64,000 bases of DNA, from positions 61,801-125,800 of the forward strand of contig JANNFI010000107.1 in NCBI GenBank assembly GCA_031379665.1, in the 5' to 3' direction. The number at the start of each line of letters is the position of its first letter. Within the stretch, counting starts at the first letter, position 1. Source of the stretch: SZUA-254 sp031379665. Its GTDB lineage: Bacteria > Bacteroidota > Ignavibacteria > UBA10030 > SZUA-254. The position numbers were made by a program, and so were the translations under genes. Of the stretch, positions 1 to 7,135 are shown piece by piece. The notes beneath the pieces are model-generated. The model was not told the origin of the DNA, searched no databases, and saw only the letters and a program-made list of their open reading frames with translations.

Positions 1-1313
1 TCGTGAACGACATCGAATACCGTGAAATGCGGGAAATGATCCTCACCGAGGGAAAGCGCCTCGACGGACGCGGGGTCAAGGACGTCCGGCCCATCGCCTG
101 CGAGGTCGGGCTGCTGCCGCGAACCCACGGCTCGGCGCTCTTCCAGCGCGGCGAGACACAGAGCCTCACCACTGTGACGCTCGGGACCAAGATGGATGAG
201 CAGATCCTCGACGGACTCCTCCCCGAAACCACGAAACGGTTCATGCTCCACTATAACTTCCCCCCCTTCTCGGTCGGGGAGGTAGGACGCCTTGGATTCA
301 CCGGCAGGAGGGAAATCGGCCACGGGAATCTGGCGGAGCGTTCGCTCAAGAACCTGCTTCCCGCAGAATCGGACTTCCCGTATACGGTCAGGATCGTCTC
401 CGACATCCTCGAATCGAACGGTTCGTCGTCGATGGCCACCGTCTGCGCCGGATCGCTCTCGCTGATGGACGCGGGGGTGCCGCTGAAAAAGCCGGTCGCG
501 GGCATCGCGATGGGCCTGGTGAAGGAAGGGAACCGCGTGTCGATCCTCTCCGACATCCTCGGGAACGAGGACTTCCTCGGGGACATGGACTTCAAGGTCG
601 CCGGCAGCGCCGACGGCATCTCCGCGTTCCAGATGGACATCAAGATCCAGGGGATTTCATTCGAAATCTTCGAACGGGCCCTTGAGCAGGCGAAGGCGGG
701 ACGGCTCCACATCCTCGGCGTCATGAACCAGACGCTCGGCGCTCCGAAACCGAACCTCTCGCCGTACGCGCCAAGGCTCACCACGATCAAGATCCCCGTG
801 GAGATGATCGGCGCTGTCATCGGGCCCGGCGGTAAGGTCATTCGCCAGATCGTGAAGGACACCGGCGCGGAGATCAACATCGAGGACGACGGGACGGTCG
901 TTATCGCCTCCGTCACGGCCGAAGGATCCGCCGCGGCACTCGCGATCATCAACAAGATCGTCGAGATCCCCGAGGTCGGCAAAACCTATAAGGGCAAGGT
1001 CGTGAGGGTCATGGATTTCGGCGCCTTCGTAGAATTCCTCCCCGGCAAGGACGGTCTCGTGCACATCTCGCAGCTCGCCCTTGGCCGGATTGAAAAGGTC
1101 ACGGACGCTGTGAACGTCGGCGACGCCGTAGACGTGAAACTTGTCCAGAAGGACGATGAGGGCCGGTACAATCTGAGCATTAAAGTGCTTTTGCCCGGTT
1201 ACGATGAAGCGACAGATCCCAGCAAGGGGATCAGCACCCGCCCCCCGCGCAGGGACGGGGATCGTGACCGACGCGGTGGAGGTGGTGGTCAGCGGGGTGG
1301 TCCCCGGCGCTGA
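1..1313 (+). CDS. pnp: polyribonucleotide nucleotidyltransferase (PNPase), 3' part
   Basis: This is the C-terminal 436 or more residues of PNPase, the phosphorolytic 3'-5' exoribonuclease of RNA decay. The open frame runs in from before the window, and the GTG at base 3 is an internal valine codon. Visible in order are the second RNase PH domain with the conserved LGDMDFKVAGS active-site stretch (bases about 580-610), a KH domain with IGPGGKVIRQI (about 810-850), an S1 domain (about 985-1190), and a short Arg/Gly-rich tail ending GGQRGGPRR. Full-length family members have about 700 residues, so roughly 270 N-terminal residues are missing here. The TGA overlaps the ATG of gpmI by one base, so the two genes are probably cotranscribed and translationally coupled. 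Identity is certain; only the 5' end is unknown. Confidence 0.97.
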   Translation, partial: VNDIEYREMREMILTEGKRLDGRGVKDVRPIACEVGLLPRTHGSALFQRGETQSLTTVTLGTKMDEQILDGLLPETTKRFMLHYNFPPFSVGEVGRLGFTGRREIGHGNLAERSLKNLLPAESDFPYTVRIVSDILESNGSSSMATVCAGSLSLMDAGVPLKKPVAGIAMGLVKEGNRVSILSDILGNEDFLGDMDFKVAGSADGISAFQMDIKIQGISFEIFERALEQAKAGRLHILGVMNQTLGAPKPNLSPYAPRLTTIKIPVEMIGAVIGPGGKVIRQIVKDTGAEINIEDDGTVVIASVTAEGSAAALAIINKIVEIPEVGKTYKGKVVRVMDFGAFVEFLPGKDGLVHISQLALGRIEKVTDAVNVGDAVDVKLVQKDDEGRYNLSIKVLLPGYDEATDPSKGISTRPPRRDGDRDRRGGGGGQRGGPRR

Positions 1314-2860
1314 TGAAACCGGCGTCAAAGGTACTCCTGATCATCCTGGACGGGTTCGGGATCGGGAAGAACCCCGCGATCGACGCCATCGCACAGGCAC
1401 GGAAACCCTTCATCGATTCGCTGATGAAGGCCTCCCCCTGGTCCCTCATCAACGCATCAAGCGAGGACGTCGGCCTCCCCTCGGGGCAGATGGGTAATTC
1501 CGAGGTGGGCCATATGAACATCGGCGCGGGGCGGGTGGTGTACCAGGAAATCACCCGCATCGACCGATCCATCCGGAGTGGGGATTTTTTTAACATCCCG
1601 GCCTTCCTCGAAGCCGCCAGGATCGTGCGCCGGAACGGGTCCGCCCTCCACTTCATCGGGCTCCTGTCCGACGGCGGCGTCCACAGCATGAACACCCACC
1701 TCTATGCGCTCCTCGAGCTCGCCCGCAGGGAAAGCCTCACGAACGTCTTCGTCCACGCCCTCACCGACGGGCGTGACACTCCCCCTGAGGGGGGTGTCCG
1801 GTACATCGGCGACCTTCTCACAAAGATGAAGGAAATCGGGACCGGGACGCTCGCAACGGTGACAGGGAGATATTACGGGATGGACCGCGACAACCGTTGG
1901 GAGAGGACCGAGATCGCCTACCGGGCGCTCACGGAGGGAGCGGGTGAACGGACCCTCGATCCCCTCGGGGCCGTCCGGGCATCGTACGCGAAAGGGGTGA
2001 CCGACGAGTTTATCCTTCCAGTCGTCGTGGAAAACGGCTCCGGTTCTCCGGTCGGGCAGATCCGCGACGGCGACGCTGTGATATTTTTCAACTACCGCAC
2101 CGACCGCACGCGTCAACTGACGAGGGCCTTCCTCGAGGACCCGTTCGAACGATTCGAGCGGGTACGGCGGGATGTCTATTTTGCGACGATGACGCGGTAC
2201 CACGAGGATTTCAACTGCCCCGTTGCTTTCCCGCCTTCGTTCCTGACGAAGACGCTGGGGGAGATCCTCTCCGGGCTCGGCCTCAGGCAATTGCACGTGG
2301 CGGAAACCGAAAAATATGCCCACGTCACGTTCTTCTTCAACGGCGGAAGGGAGGAACCCTTTCCCGGGGAGGACAGGATCCTCGTCCCGTCCCCGCGTGG
2401 CGTGCCAACGTACGACAGGAAGCCGGAGATGAGCGCCCACGAGATCACGACGAAGACGATCGCTGCGATCGGAACGGGAGTTTACGACTTCATCGTGATG
2501 AACTACGCAAACGCCGACATGGTAGGTCACTCGGGGAAGATGGACGAGACGATTCAGGCCGTCGAGGTACTTGATGGATGTCTTTCAGAAATGGTGCCCG
2601 CCGCCCTGAAGGCGGGTTTCACAGCGATCATCACGGCCGACCACGGGAACGCCGACACAATGGTCGACAGCGACGGCGGGCCCCATACCGCCCACACCAC
2701 GAACTGGGTGCCGTTCATCATCACCGGCAACGGCAAAGGGTATACGATGCGGAAGGAAGGGAAGCTCGCCGACATCGCACCGACGATCCTGAAGATCATG
2801 AATATCACCGTACCCCCTGAGATGGACGGAACGCCGCTCGTCTCAGATCCCCGCACGTAA
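1313..2860 (+). CDS. gpmI: 2,3-bisphosphoglycerate-independent phosphoglycerate mutase
   Basis: The 515-residue product is a cofactor-independent phosphoglycerate mutase, interconverting 3- and 2-phosphoglycerate in cytosolic glycolysis and gluconeogenesis. Length is normal for the family. The alkaline-phosphatase-fold motifs are present: an N-terminal metal-binding LIILDGFGIG, the catalytic serine in GQMGNSEVGHMNIGAGR, and the C-terminal metal site in TADHGNADTM followed by PHTAHTTNWVPF. The ATG overlaps the pnp stop codon (TGATG), so translation is coupled to pnp; this pairing is unusual and may simply be operon convenience. The gene ends facing bshC. Confidence 0.97.
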   Translation: MKPASKVLLIILDGFGIGKNPAIDAIAQARKPFIDSLMKASPWSLINASSEDVGLPSGQMGNSEVGHMNIGAGRVVYQEITRIDRSIRSGDFFNIPAFLEAARIVRRNGSALHFIGLLSDGGVHSMNTHLYALLELARRESLTNVFVHALTDGRDTPPEGGVRYIGDLLTKMKEIGTGTLATVTGRYYGMDRDNRWERTEIAYRALTEGAGERTLDPLGAVRASYAKGVTDEFILPVVVENGSGSPVGQIRDGDAVIFFNYRTDRTRQLTRAFLEDPFERFERVRRDVYFATMTRYHEDFNCPVAFPPSFLTKTLGEILSGLGLRQLHVAETEKYAHVTFFFNGGREEPFPGEDRILVPSPRGVPTYDRKPEMSAHEITTKTIAAIGTGVYDFIVMNYANADMVGHSGKMDETIQAVEVLDGCLSEMVPAALKAGFTAIITADHGNADTMVDSDGGPHTAHTTNWVPFIITGNGKGYTMRKEGKLADIAPTILKIMNITVPPEMDGTPLVSDPRT

Positions 2861-2993
2861 CCCCCTCCGGGGGAGGAATCTTACCCCGGAATGAAACACC
2901 CCGCCGACAGACATCCAATGTGAAACAACAGGAGACGGCACGAGCCGTCCACGTCCACCAGTCGGGGGGACCCGCGGACGGGGCTGAGCTTGA
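2861..2993. other. convergent intergenic spacer gpmI/bshC
   Basis: This 133-base spacer lies between the converging 3' ends of gpmI and bshC. It holds two short inverted repeats: a CCCCC/GGGGG pair right after the gpmI stop (2861-2873) and GACGGC-ACGA-GCCGTC at 2934-2949. Neither is followed by a T-run on either strand, so neither is a clear intrinsic terminator. They could act as transcript-end or anti-decay hairpins, which is inference. Confidence 0.4.
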
Positions 2994-4643
2994 TTACACT
3001 TTCAGCAGTTGGTGGGCGTACTCTTCGAGGCGGAGGGCCGAGGACACCCGATCGATGAATCCGGGGCCGTACTTGTTCAGGAACTGGATGACGTTGAATT
3101 CCCGTTCCTGGTAATTGTCGTTCGGATAAATCGTCGCCGAGGCCTTGTGGAGCTGGCGCAGCGCGGTCTCGTGGCGCTTCGCCTGGGCTTCGACCGTCTT
3201 CTCCCTGAGTTGCGCGACGTTCGCCTCGTTCTTCGACCTGGTGGTTTCGAGCGCCCCGAGGAGCGTCGGATCGATGTACTGCAGGCCGAATTTCAACTCG
3301 TTGAGGTTGTCGTCCATTCTGGCACTTGCCTCGGCGAACATCTCCTCGATGTTGACCTCAGAGATCAGGTCGAGTACCTTCTTCTGGACCCGGGCAGGTG
3401 GCGCGAAGAGATCGTTGATTGAGAGCTCGAATTTTTCGAGCGTCCGGGAGACCCGCTCCTCCACGATGGTTGCGCTGATCCTGGGGTAGATGGCGGGCAT
3501 CGGGAGTTCGAAGTACCGATACACCGGTTCGAGCTGCGCAAAGTACGCCACTTCGGAGGGGCCGGCAACGTAGGCGATGGTTGGGAGAAGGGTGTCCTGG
3601 CAGATTGGGCGGAGTGCGACGTTTGGGCTGAGGAGTTCAGGTTGTGTGTCGACGATGGCGACCAGTTCCTCGCGGGTAAGGTAGTGCCTGGTGCCCCTCA
3701 GCGAAAAATCGTTTTCCCTCGGTTCGATGAAATAGCGGCCCCCCTTGTGGTAGAGGAAGAGGTTCATCGCCTTAGTTTTGATCTGCGCGTGATAACCGCT
3801 CTCGAGCTCTGCGCTCCGCTGGATGATCAGCTGGGAGACCGCCGGGAAGTTCTCGATTTCCTTCCGGAATATCCCGGCGACCTCCTTCTTGAACCGGGGA
3901 TCGTTCGCCGAGATGAAGACGAGGCCCGCGTCGGGGAAGAGACCGTTCATCCAGGTCGCGAAAGCGCTGTTGAAGGTGTTTCCGGGGGCGTAGGCCGATC
4001 TGAGCGACTCGAGGAGTGGTTTTTTGAATTCCGAATTGGGGAGCGTCCGCTGGATTTCGTCGATGAACGCGTCGATATGCTCGTCGATCACGATCTCGCC
4101 GACCGGCATGACGTTTTTCACAACCGGTTTGCCCTTCGGCCAGTAGGTGATTTTGACCGGGTTATTCTCCTGATTGAGGATCCCCACCGAATTCATTTCC
4201 TCGAGGTCGTGGTCTTCGCCCTCGAGCCAGAACATCGGGACGAAATTCAGGCCCGGGTGGGTTTCGCGGAGCTTAGTGGCCAGTTTCAGCGCGGTGATGG
4301 TCTTATAGATGGTGTAGAGGGGTCCGCCCGCGATGCCCACCTGCTGGCCCGTAACGACAGCGAAGGTAGTTTCGTGCGCGAGGAGGTCGATGTGGTGAAA
4401 GGTCTTCTCCGAGCCTGAAAACTTCCGGTTTTGCTCCGCCAGGACGGTGGTGAGGACGTCCCGGCGCGAATGACCGTTGCGACGGTGGTTCTCCGACGGG
4501 ACCAGCTGCTGGAACGAGCGAAAGTCGGAGCCGAAGAAGTGCCGTACCTTCGGGTAGTCGGCGAGGTAGTCCCGGTAGAGCGCCGAGAAGCCTCCGACGG
4601 TCGCGGGAAGATCGGTAAAAGCTATGGACTTCGCGTCGTTCAT
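2994..4643 (-). CDS. bshC: bacillithiol biosynthesis cysteine-adding enzyme BshC
   Basis: The product of 549 residues matches BshC, which adds cysteine to glucosaminyl-malate in the last step of bacillithiol synthesis. The family hallmark TGQQVGIAGGPLYTIYK lies near residue 100, in the Rossmann-like N-terminal half, and the C-terminal part is rich in coiled-coil-like helices. I chose the ATG at 4643 rather than an in-frame TTG at 4673, because a promoter (TTG at 4702-4700, TATATT at 4679-4674) places the transcription start downstream of that TTG. A second bacillithiol gene, bshB1, sits near 52.2 kb, so the pathway is present though split. The gene is divergent from the Rieske/cytochrome b operon. 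Confidence 0.93.
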   Translation of the reverse strand: MNDAKSIAFTDLPATVGGFSALYRDYLADYPKVRHFFGSDFRSFQQLVPSENHRRNGHSRRDVLTTVLAEQNRKFSGSEKTFHHIDLLAHETTFAVVTGQQVGIAGGPLYTIYKTITALKLATKLRETHPGLNFVPMFWLEGEDHDLEEMNSVGILNQENNPVKITYWPKGKPVVKNVMPVGEIVIDEHIDAFIDEIQRTLPNSEFKKPLLESLRSAYAPGNTFNSAFATWMNGLFPDAGLVFISANDPRFKKEVAGIFRKEIENFPAVSQLIIQRSAELESGYHAQIKTKAMNLFLYHKGGRYFIEPRENDFSLRGTRHYLTREELVAIVDTQPELLSPNVALRPICQDTLLPTIAYVAGPSEVAYFAQLEPVYRYFELPMPAIYPRISATIVEERVSRTLEKFELSINDLFAPPARVQKKVLDLISEVNIEEMFAEASARMDDNLNELKFGLQYIDPTLLGALETTRSKNEANVAQLREKTVEAQAKRHETALRQLHKASATIYPNDNYQEREFNVIQFLNKYGPGFIDRVSSALRLEEYAHQLLKV

Positions 4644-4673
4644 CAGTGAGGGAATGGTGATCAGGGATGGCAA

Positions 4674-4702
4674 AATATAACCGTTCGGACCCTGAGATGC
4701 AA
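4674..4702 (-). promoter_or_regulatory. sigma-70-like promoter for bshC
   Basis: On the minus strand, TTG (4702-4700) is followed after exactly 20 bases by TATATT (4679-4674) and then TTG. Transcription would start near 4667, giving a short leader before the ATG at 4643. It is one of twelve sites with identical spacing in this window. Confidence 0.65.
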
Positions 4703-4736
4703 CCGGCAGGGAAAGCGCCGAACGGATGCCGCTCCA

Positions 4737-4769
4737 TTGACACTATGCCTTTTTTTGTCTATATTTTTT
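4737..4769 (+). promoter_or_regulatory. sigma-70-like promoter for the Rieske/cytochrome b operon
   Basis: A consensus TTGACA (4737-4742) is separated by 17 bases from TATATT (4760-4765), which continues as a T-run. The start codon at 4801 lies about 30 bases beyond the expected transcription start. This is the best match to the sigma-70 consensus in the window, fitting a strongly expressed respiratory operon. Confidence 0.75.
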
Positions 4770-4800
4770 CGCTGAATTTCACCTTATCAAACACCGCGTG

Positions 4801-5403
4801 ATGGAACCAGAAACCCAACCCACTCCCACACCAGCGCCCGAAGGGCGGCCTGCCGTCACGCCGGCTCCGGCGAAAAAACCGAAACAGGACAAGGCACCCG
4901 CCGAAGATCCCGGGATCTGGCGGATCAGCAGGCGCAATTTCTTCTCCGTTGCCGGCTGGGCCTCCTTCTTCGTATTCATCGCGACATCGACGGTTGCGAC
5001 CCTTCGGATGATGTTTCCGCGGATCCTGTACGAGCCGCCCTCGGCCTTCAAGGCAGGGTTACCCTCCGATTACATCATCGGGGAGGTGAGCGAAAAATAC
5101 AAGGACGACTACAGGGTCTGGATCGTCCGTGAAGTCGACGGGTTTTATGCCCTTTCGGCGATCTGCACGCACCTGGGATGCACGCCCCGCTGGCTCGCGC
5201 CGGAGGGGAAGTTCAAGTGTCCCTGCCACGGGAGCGGTTTCAGGCAGGCAGGCATTAACTTCGAGGGACCGGCCCCGCGCCCGCTCGAACGCCTCAAGAT
5301 CACCCTCGCCGATGACGGTCAGATCCTGGTCGACCGGAACATCAAGTTCCGGTTCGAGAACGGTGACTGGACCAAGCCGGAATCCTTTCTCAAATACATC
5401 TGA
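4801..5403 (+). CDS. Rieske [2Fe-2S] subunit of a menaquinol-cytochrome c reductase
   Basis: This 200-residue protein is the Rieske iron-sulfur subunit that takes electrons from quinol at the Qo site. Counting from the preceding GTG, the cluster ligands are in CTHLGC (residues 123-128) and CPCHGSGF (141-148), the two classical Rieske boxes. A Pro-rich cytoplasmic N-terminus of about 40 residues leads into SRRNFF and one hydrophobic segment (about 48-70), resembling a Tat-type uncleaved anchor. ATG 4801 is preferred to the adjacent GTG 4798. It is first in a four-gene operon with split cytochrome b and an octaheme cytochrome c, driven by the promoter at 4737. Identity is firm; the exact quinone used is inferred from family resemblance. 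Confidence 0.95.
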   Translation: MEPETQPTPTPAPEGRPAVTPAPAKKPKQDKAPAEDPGIWRISRRNFFSVAGWASFFVFIATSTVATLRMMFPRILYEPPSAFKAGLPSDYIIGEVSEKYKDDYRVWIVREVDGFYALSAICTHLGCTPRWLAPEGKFKCPCHGSGFRQAGINFEGPAPRPLERLKITLADDGQILVDRNIKFRFENGDWTKPESFLKYI

Positions 5404-5425
5404 CCGCGGACACGGAGAAGCCTTC

Positions 5426-6202
5426 ATGTTCAAACTGAGAGATAAGCTGCAACAATCCGAGGTCTGGAGATCGATCTTCCGGCACAACTACCAGGACACC
5501 AACCGAAACCGCGCGCTTCAGATCGTCGACAACGTCTTTCTCCACCTCCACCCGGTACGCATCCCGCGACACGCCACCAACGTCGGGTTCACGTGGGGGA
5601 TGGGGGGGATCACTTTCCTGTTGTTCATCGTTCTGACGATCACCGGCGTGATCCTGATGTTCTATTACAGGCCGGCGGCCGAATACGCGTACGATGACAT
5701 GAAGTACCTCATGAACGACGTTGCCTTCGGCCCCCTGATCAGAAACATGCACCGTTGGGCCGCCCACGCGATGGTGATCACCGTGATGCTCCATATGTTC
5801 AGGGTGTTCCTCACCGGTTCGTACAAGCCCCCGCGTCAGTTCAACTGGGCGGTCGGCGTCATTCTCCTCGTCCTGACACTGCTCCTGTCCTTCACCGGCT
5901 ACCTGCTCCCGTGGGACCAGCTCGCCGTCTGGGCGGTGACCGTCGGGACCAATATGGCGAGGGCAACGCCACTGCTCGGCCACGAGGGCCCGTTCGGCCC
6001 GGAGCTCGGGATGCGGATCGACAACGACGTCCGTTTCGTCCTCCTCGGCGGAACCCAGGTCGGTCCACCGACGCTGCTGCGTTTCTACGTTGGTCACTGC
6101 ATCTTCCTCCCGCTGATCGCGGCGGTGTTCATGGCCGTTCATTTTTGGCGGATCAGGAAAGACGGCGGCATCTCGGGACCTACCGCCAAGCCAAAGGAAT
6201 AA
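5426..6202 (+). CDS. cytochrome b, N-terminal (b6-type) subunit
   Basis: The 258-residue protein is the four-helix di-heme half of cytochrome b. The heme ligand pairs can be placed by spacing: H109 (HRW) and H123 (LHMFR) in one helix, H224 and H239 in another, with the 14- and 15-residue spacing typical of b6-type subunits. GYLLPWDQLA is the conserved helix-C region, and the protein ends in RKDGGISGP as in menaquinol b/c1-type proteins. The ATG at 5426 follows a GGAG ribosome-binding site; the frame is open further upstream but that part is out of frame with Rieske coding sequence and not used. It is followed by the separate C-terminal half, so the complex is b6f-like in subunit split. Confidence 0.94.
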   Translation: MFKLRDKLQQSEVWRSIFRHNYQDTNRNRALQIVDNVFLHLHPVRIPRHATNVGFTWGMGGITFLLFIVLTITGVILMFYYRPAAEYAYDDMKYLMNDVAFGPLIRNMHRWAAHAMVITVMLHMFRVFLTGSYKPPRQFNWAVGVILLVLTLLLSFTGYLLPWDQLAVWAVTVGTNMARATPLLGHEGPFGPELGMRIDNDVRFVLLGGTQVGPPTLLRFYVGHCIFLPLIAAVFMAVHFWRIRKDGGISGPTAKPKE

Positions 6203-6229
6203 TTCCTCACTCTCCATCGATCGTCAACC

Positions 6230-7114
6230 ATGCACAACATCTGGCTCCTGATATCCAAACCCGACAACATTCCGATCGTCGGACTGCTGGTCCTGGTGAT
6301 CCTCTACACCTGGTGGGGGTTCAGGCGTGCCCTGAAGAACGATTCACAGGACATGTCCGATGAGCTGAAGCTGAGCGAGAAGATCCAGGTGTGGCCGAAC
6401 CTCGTCCGGGTCGAGTTCCTCGCCACGCTGTTCGTCATGGTCATCCTCGTGTTCTGGTCGTTCCTCCTCGACGCGCCCCTCGAAGAACCCGCAAACCCCA
6501 CGCTGACCCCGAACCCGTCGAAGGCCCCCTGGTACTTCCTCGGCCTGCAGGAGATGCTCGTCTATTTCGACCCCTGGATCGCGGGGGTGGTGCTCCCGAC
6601 GCTGATCATCGTCGGCCTGATGGCCATCCCGTATATCGACGTCAACGAGAAGGGGAACGGGTATTACACCTACCGTGAACGGAAGTACGCCCTCTTGATC
6701 TACTGTTTCGGATTCATCGTCCTCTGGGTGTCGTTGATCGTCCTCGGCACGTTCTGGAGGGGACCCGGTTGGTACTTCTTCTTTCCCTGGGAAACCTGGG
6801 ACACCCACAGGGTGGTAGCCCTGACGAACCTCGACCTCTCGGAGCTGTTCGGGATCGCGACGAAAAACCCCGACACCAGCCTCAATCCGGCCGCCTTCAT
6901 CTTCGGCGCTGTCATCGTGGTCGGTTATTTCCTGACCGCACCGGCCTGCTGGCTCTGGAAGAAGAACACCGACTTCCTCAAGAAGCTCGGGCCCGTCAGA
7001 TACGGCATCATGGCTTTCCTGTTCCTCTCGATGATGTCGCTTCCGATCAAGATGGTCCTCCGGATCGCCCTGAACGTGAAATACGTCTGGGTAACACCCT
7101 GGTTTAACATATAA
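6230..7114 (+). CDS. cytochrome b C-terminal (subunit IV-like) protein
   Basis: This 294-residue membrane protein corresponds to the C-terminal half of cytochrome b (subunit IV / PetD-like). The Qo-site motif is PWYF at about residues 100-103 within KAPWYFLGLQEML, the menaquinol-type variant of PEWY. Several hydrophobic helices surround it: one at the N-terminus (about 12-30), one at 60-80, one at 115-133, and more in the longer C-terminal extension up to the terminal TPWFNI. It is longer than the roughly 160-residue PetD, having an additional C-terminal helical region. It sits 27 bases after the b6-type gene and 21 bases before the cytochrome c gene, so the four genes likely encode one complex. 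Confidence 0.92.
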   Translation: MHNIWLLISKPDNIPIVGLLVLVILYTWWGFRRALKNDSQDMSDELKLSEKIQVWPNLVRVEFLATLFVMVILVFWSFLLDAPLEEPANPTLTPNPSKAPWYFLGLQEMLVYFDPWIAGVVLPTLIIVGLMAIPYIDVNEKGNGYYTYRERKYALLIYCFGFIVLWVSLIVLGTFWRGPGWYFFFPWETWDTHRVVALTNLDLSELFGIATKNPDTSLNPAAFIFGAVIVVGYFLTAPACWLWKKNTDFLKKLGPVRYGIMAFLFLSMMSLPIKMVLRIALNVKYVWVTPWFNI

Positions 7115-7135
7115 ACTCGCGAACCGCCCACGCCT

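Noticed and set aside
2861..2873. Intrinsic terminator after gpmI
   Set aside because: The GC hairpin has no following T-run, so it does not meet the usual criterion.
4671..4673. TTG start for bshC at 4673
   Set aside because: The proposed transcription start near 4667 lies downstream of it, and the conserved BshC sequence begins at ATG 4643.
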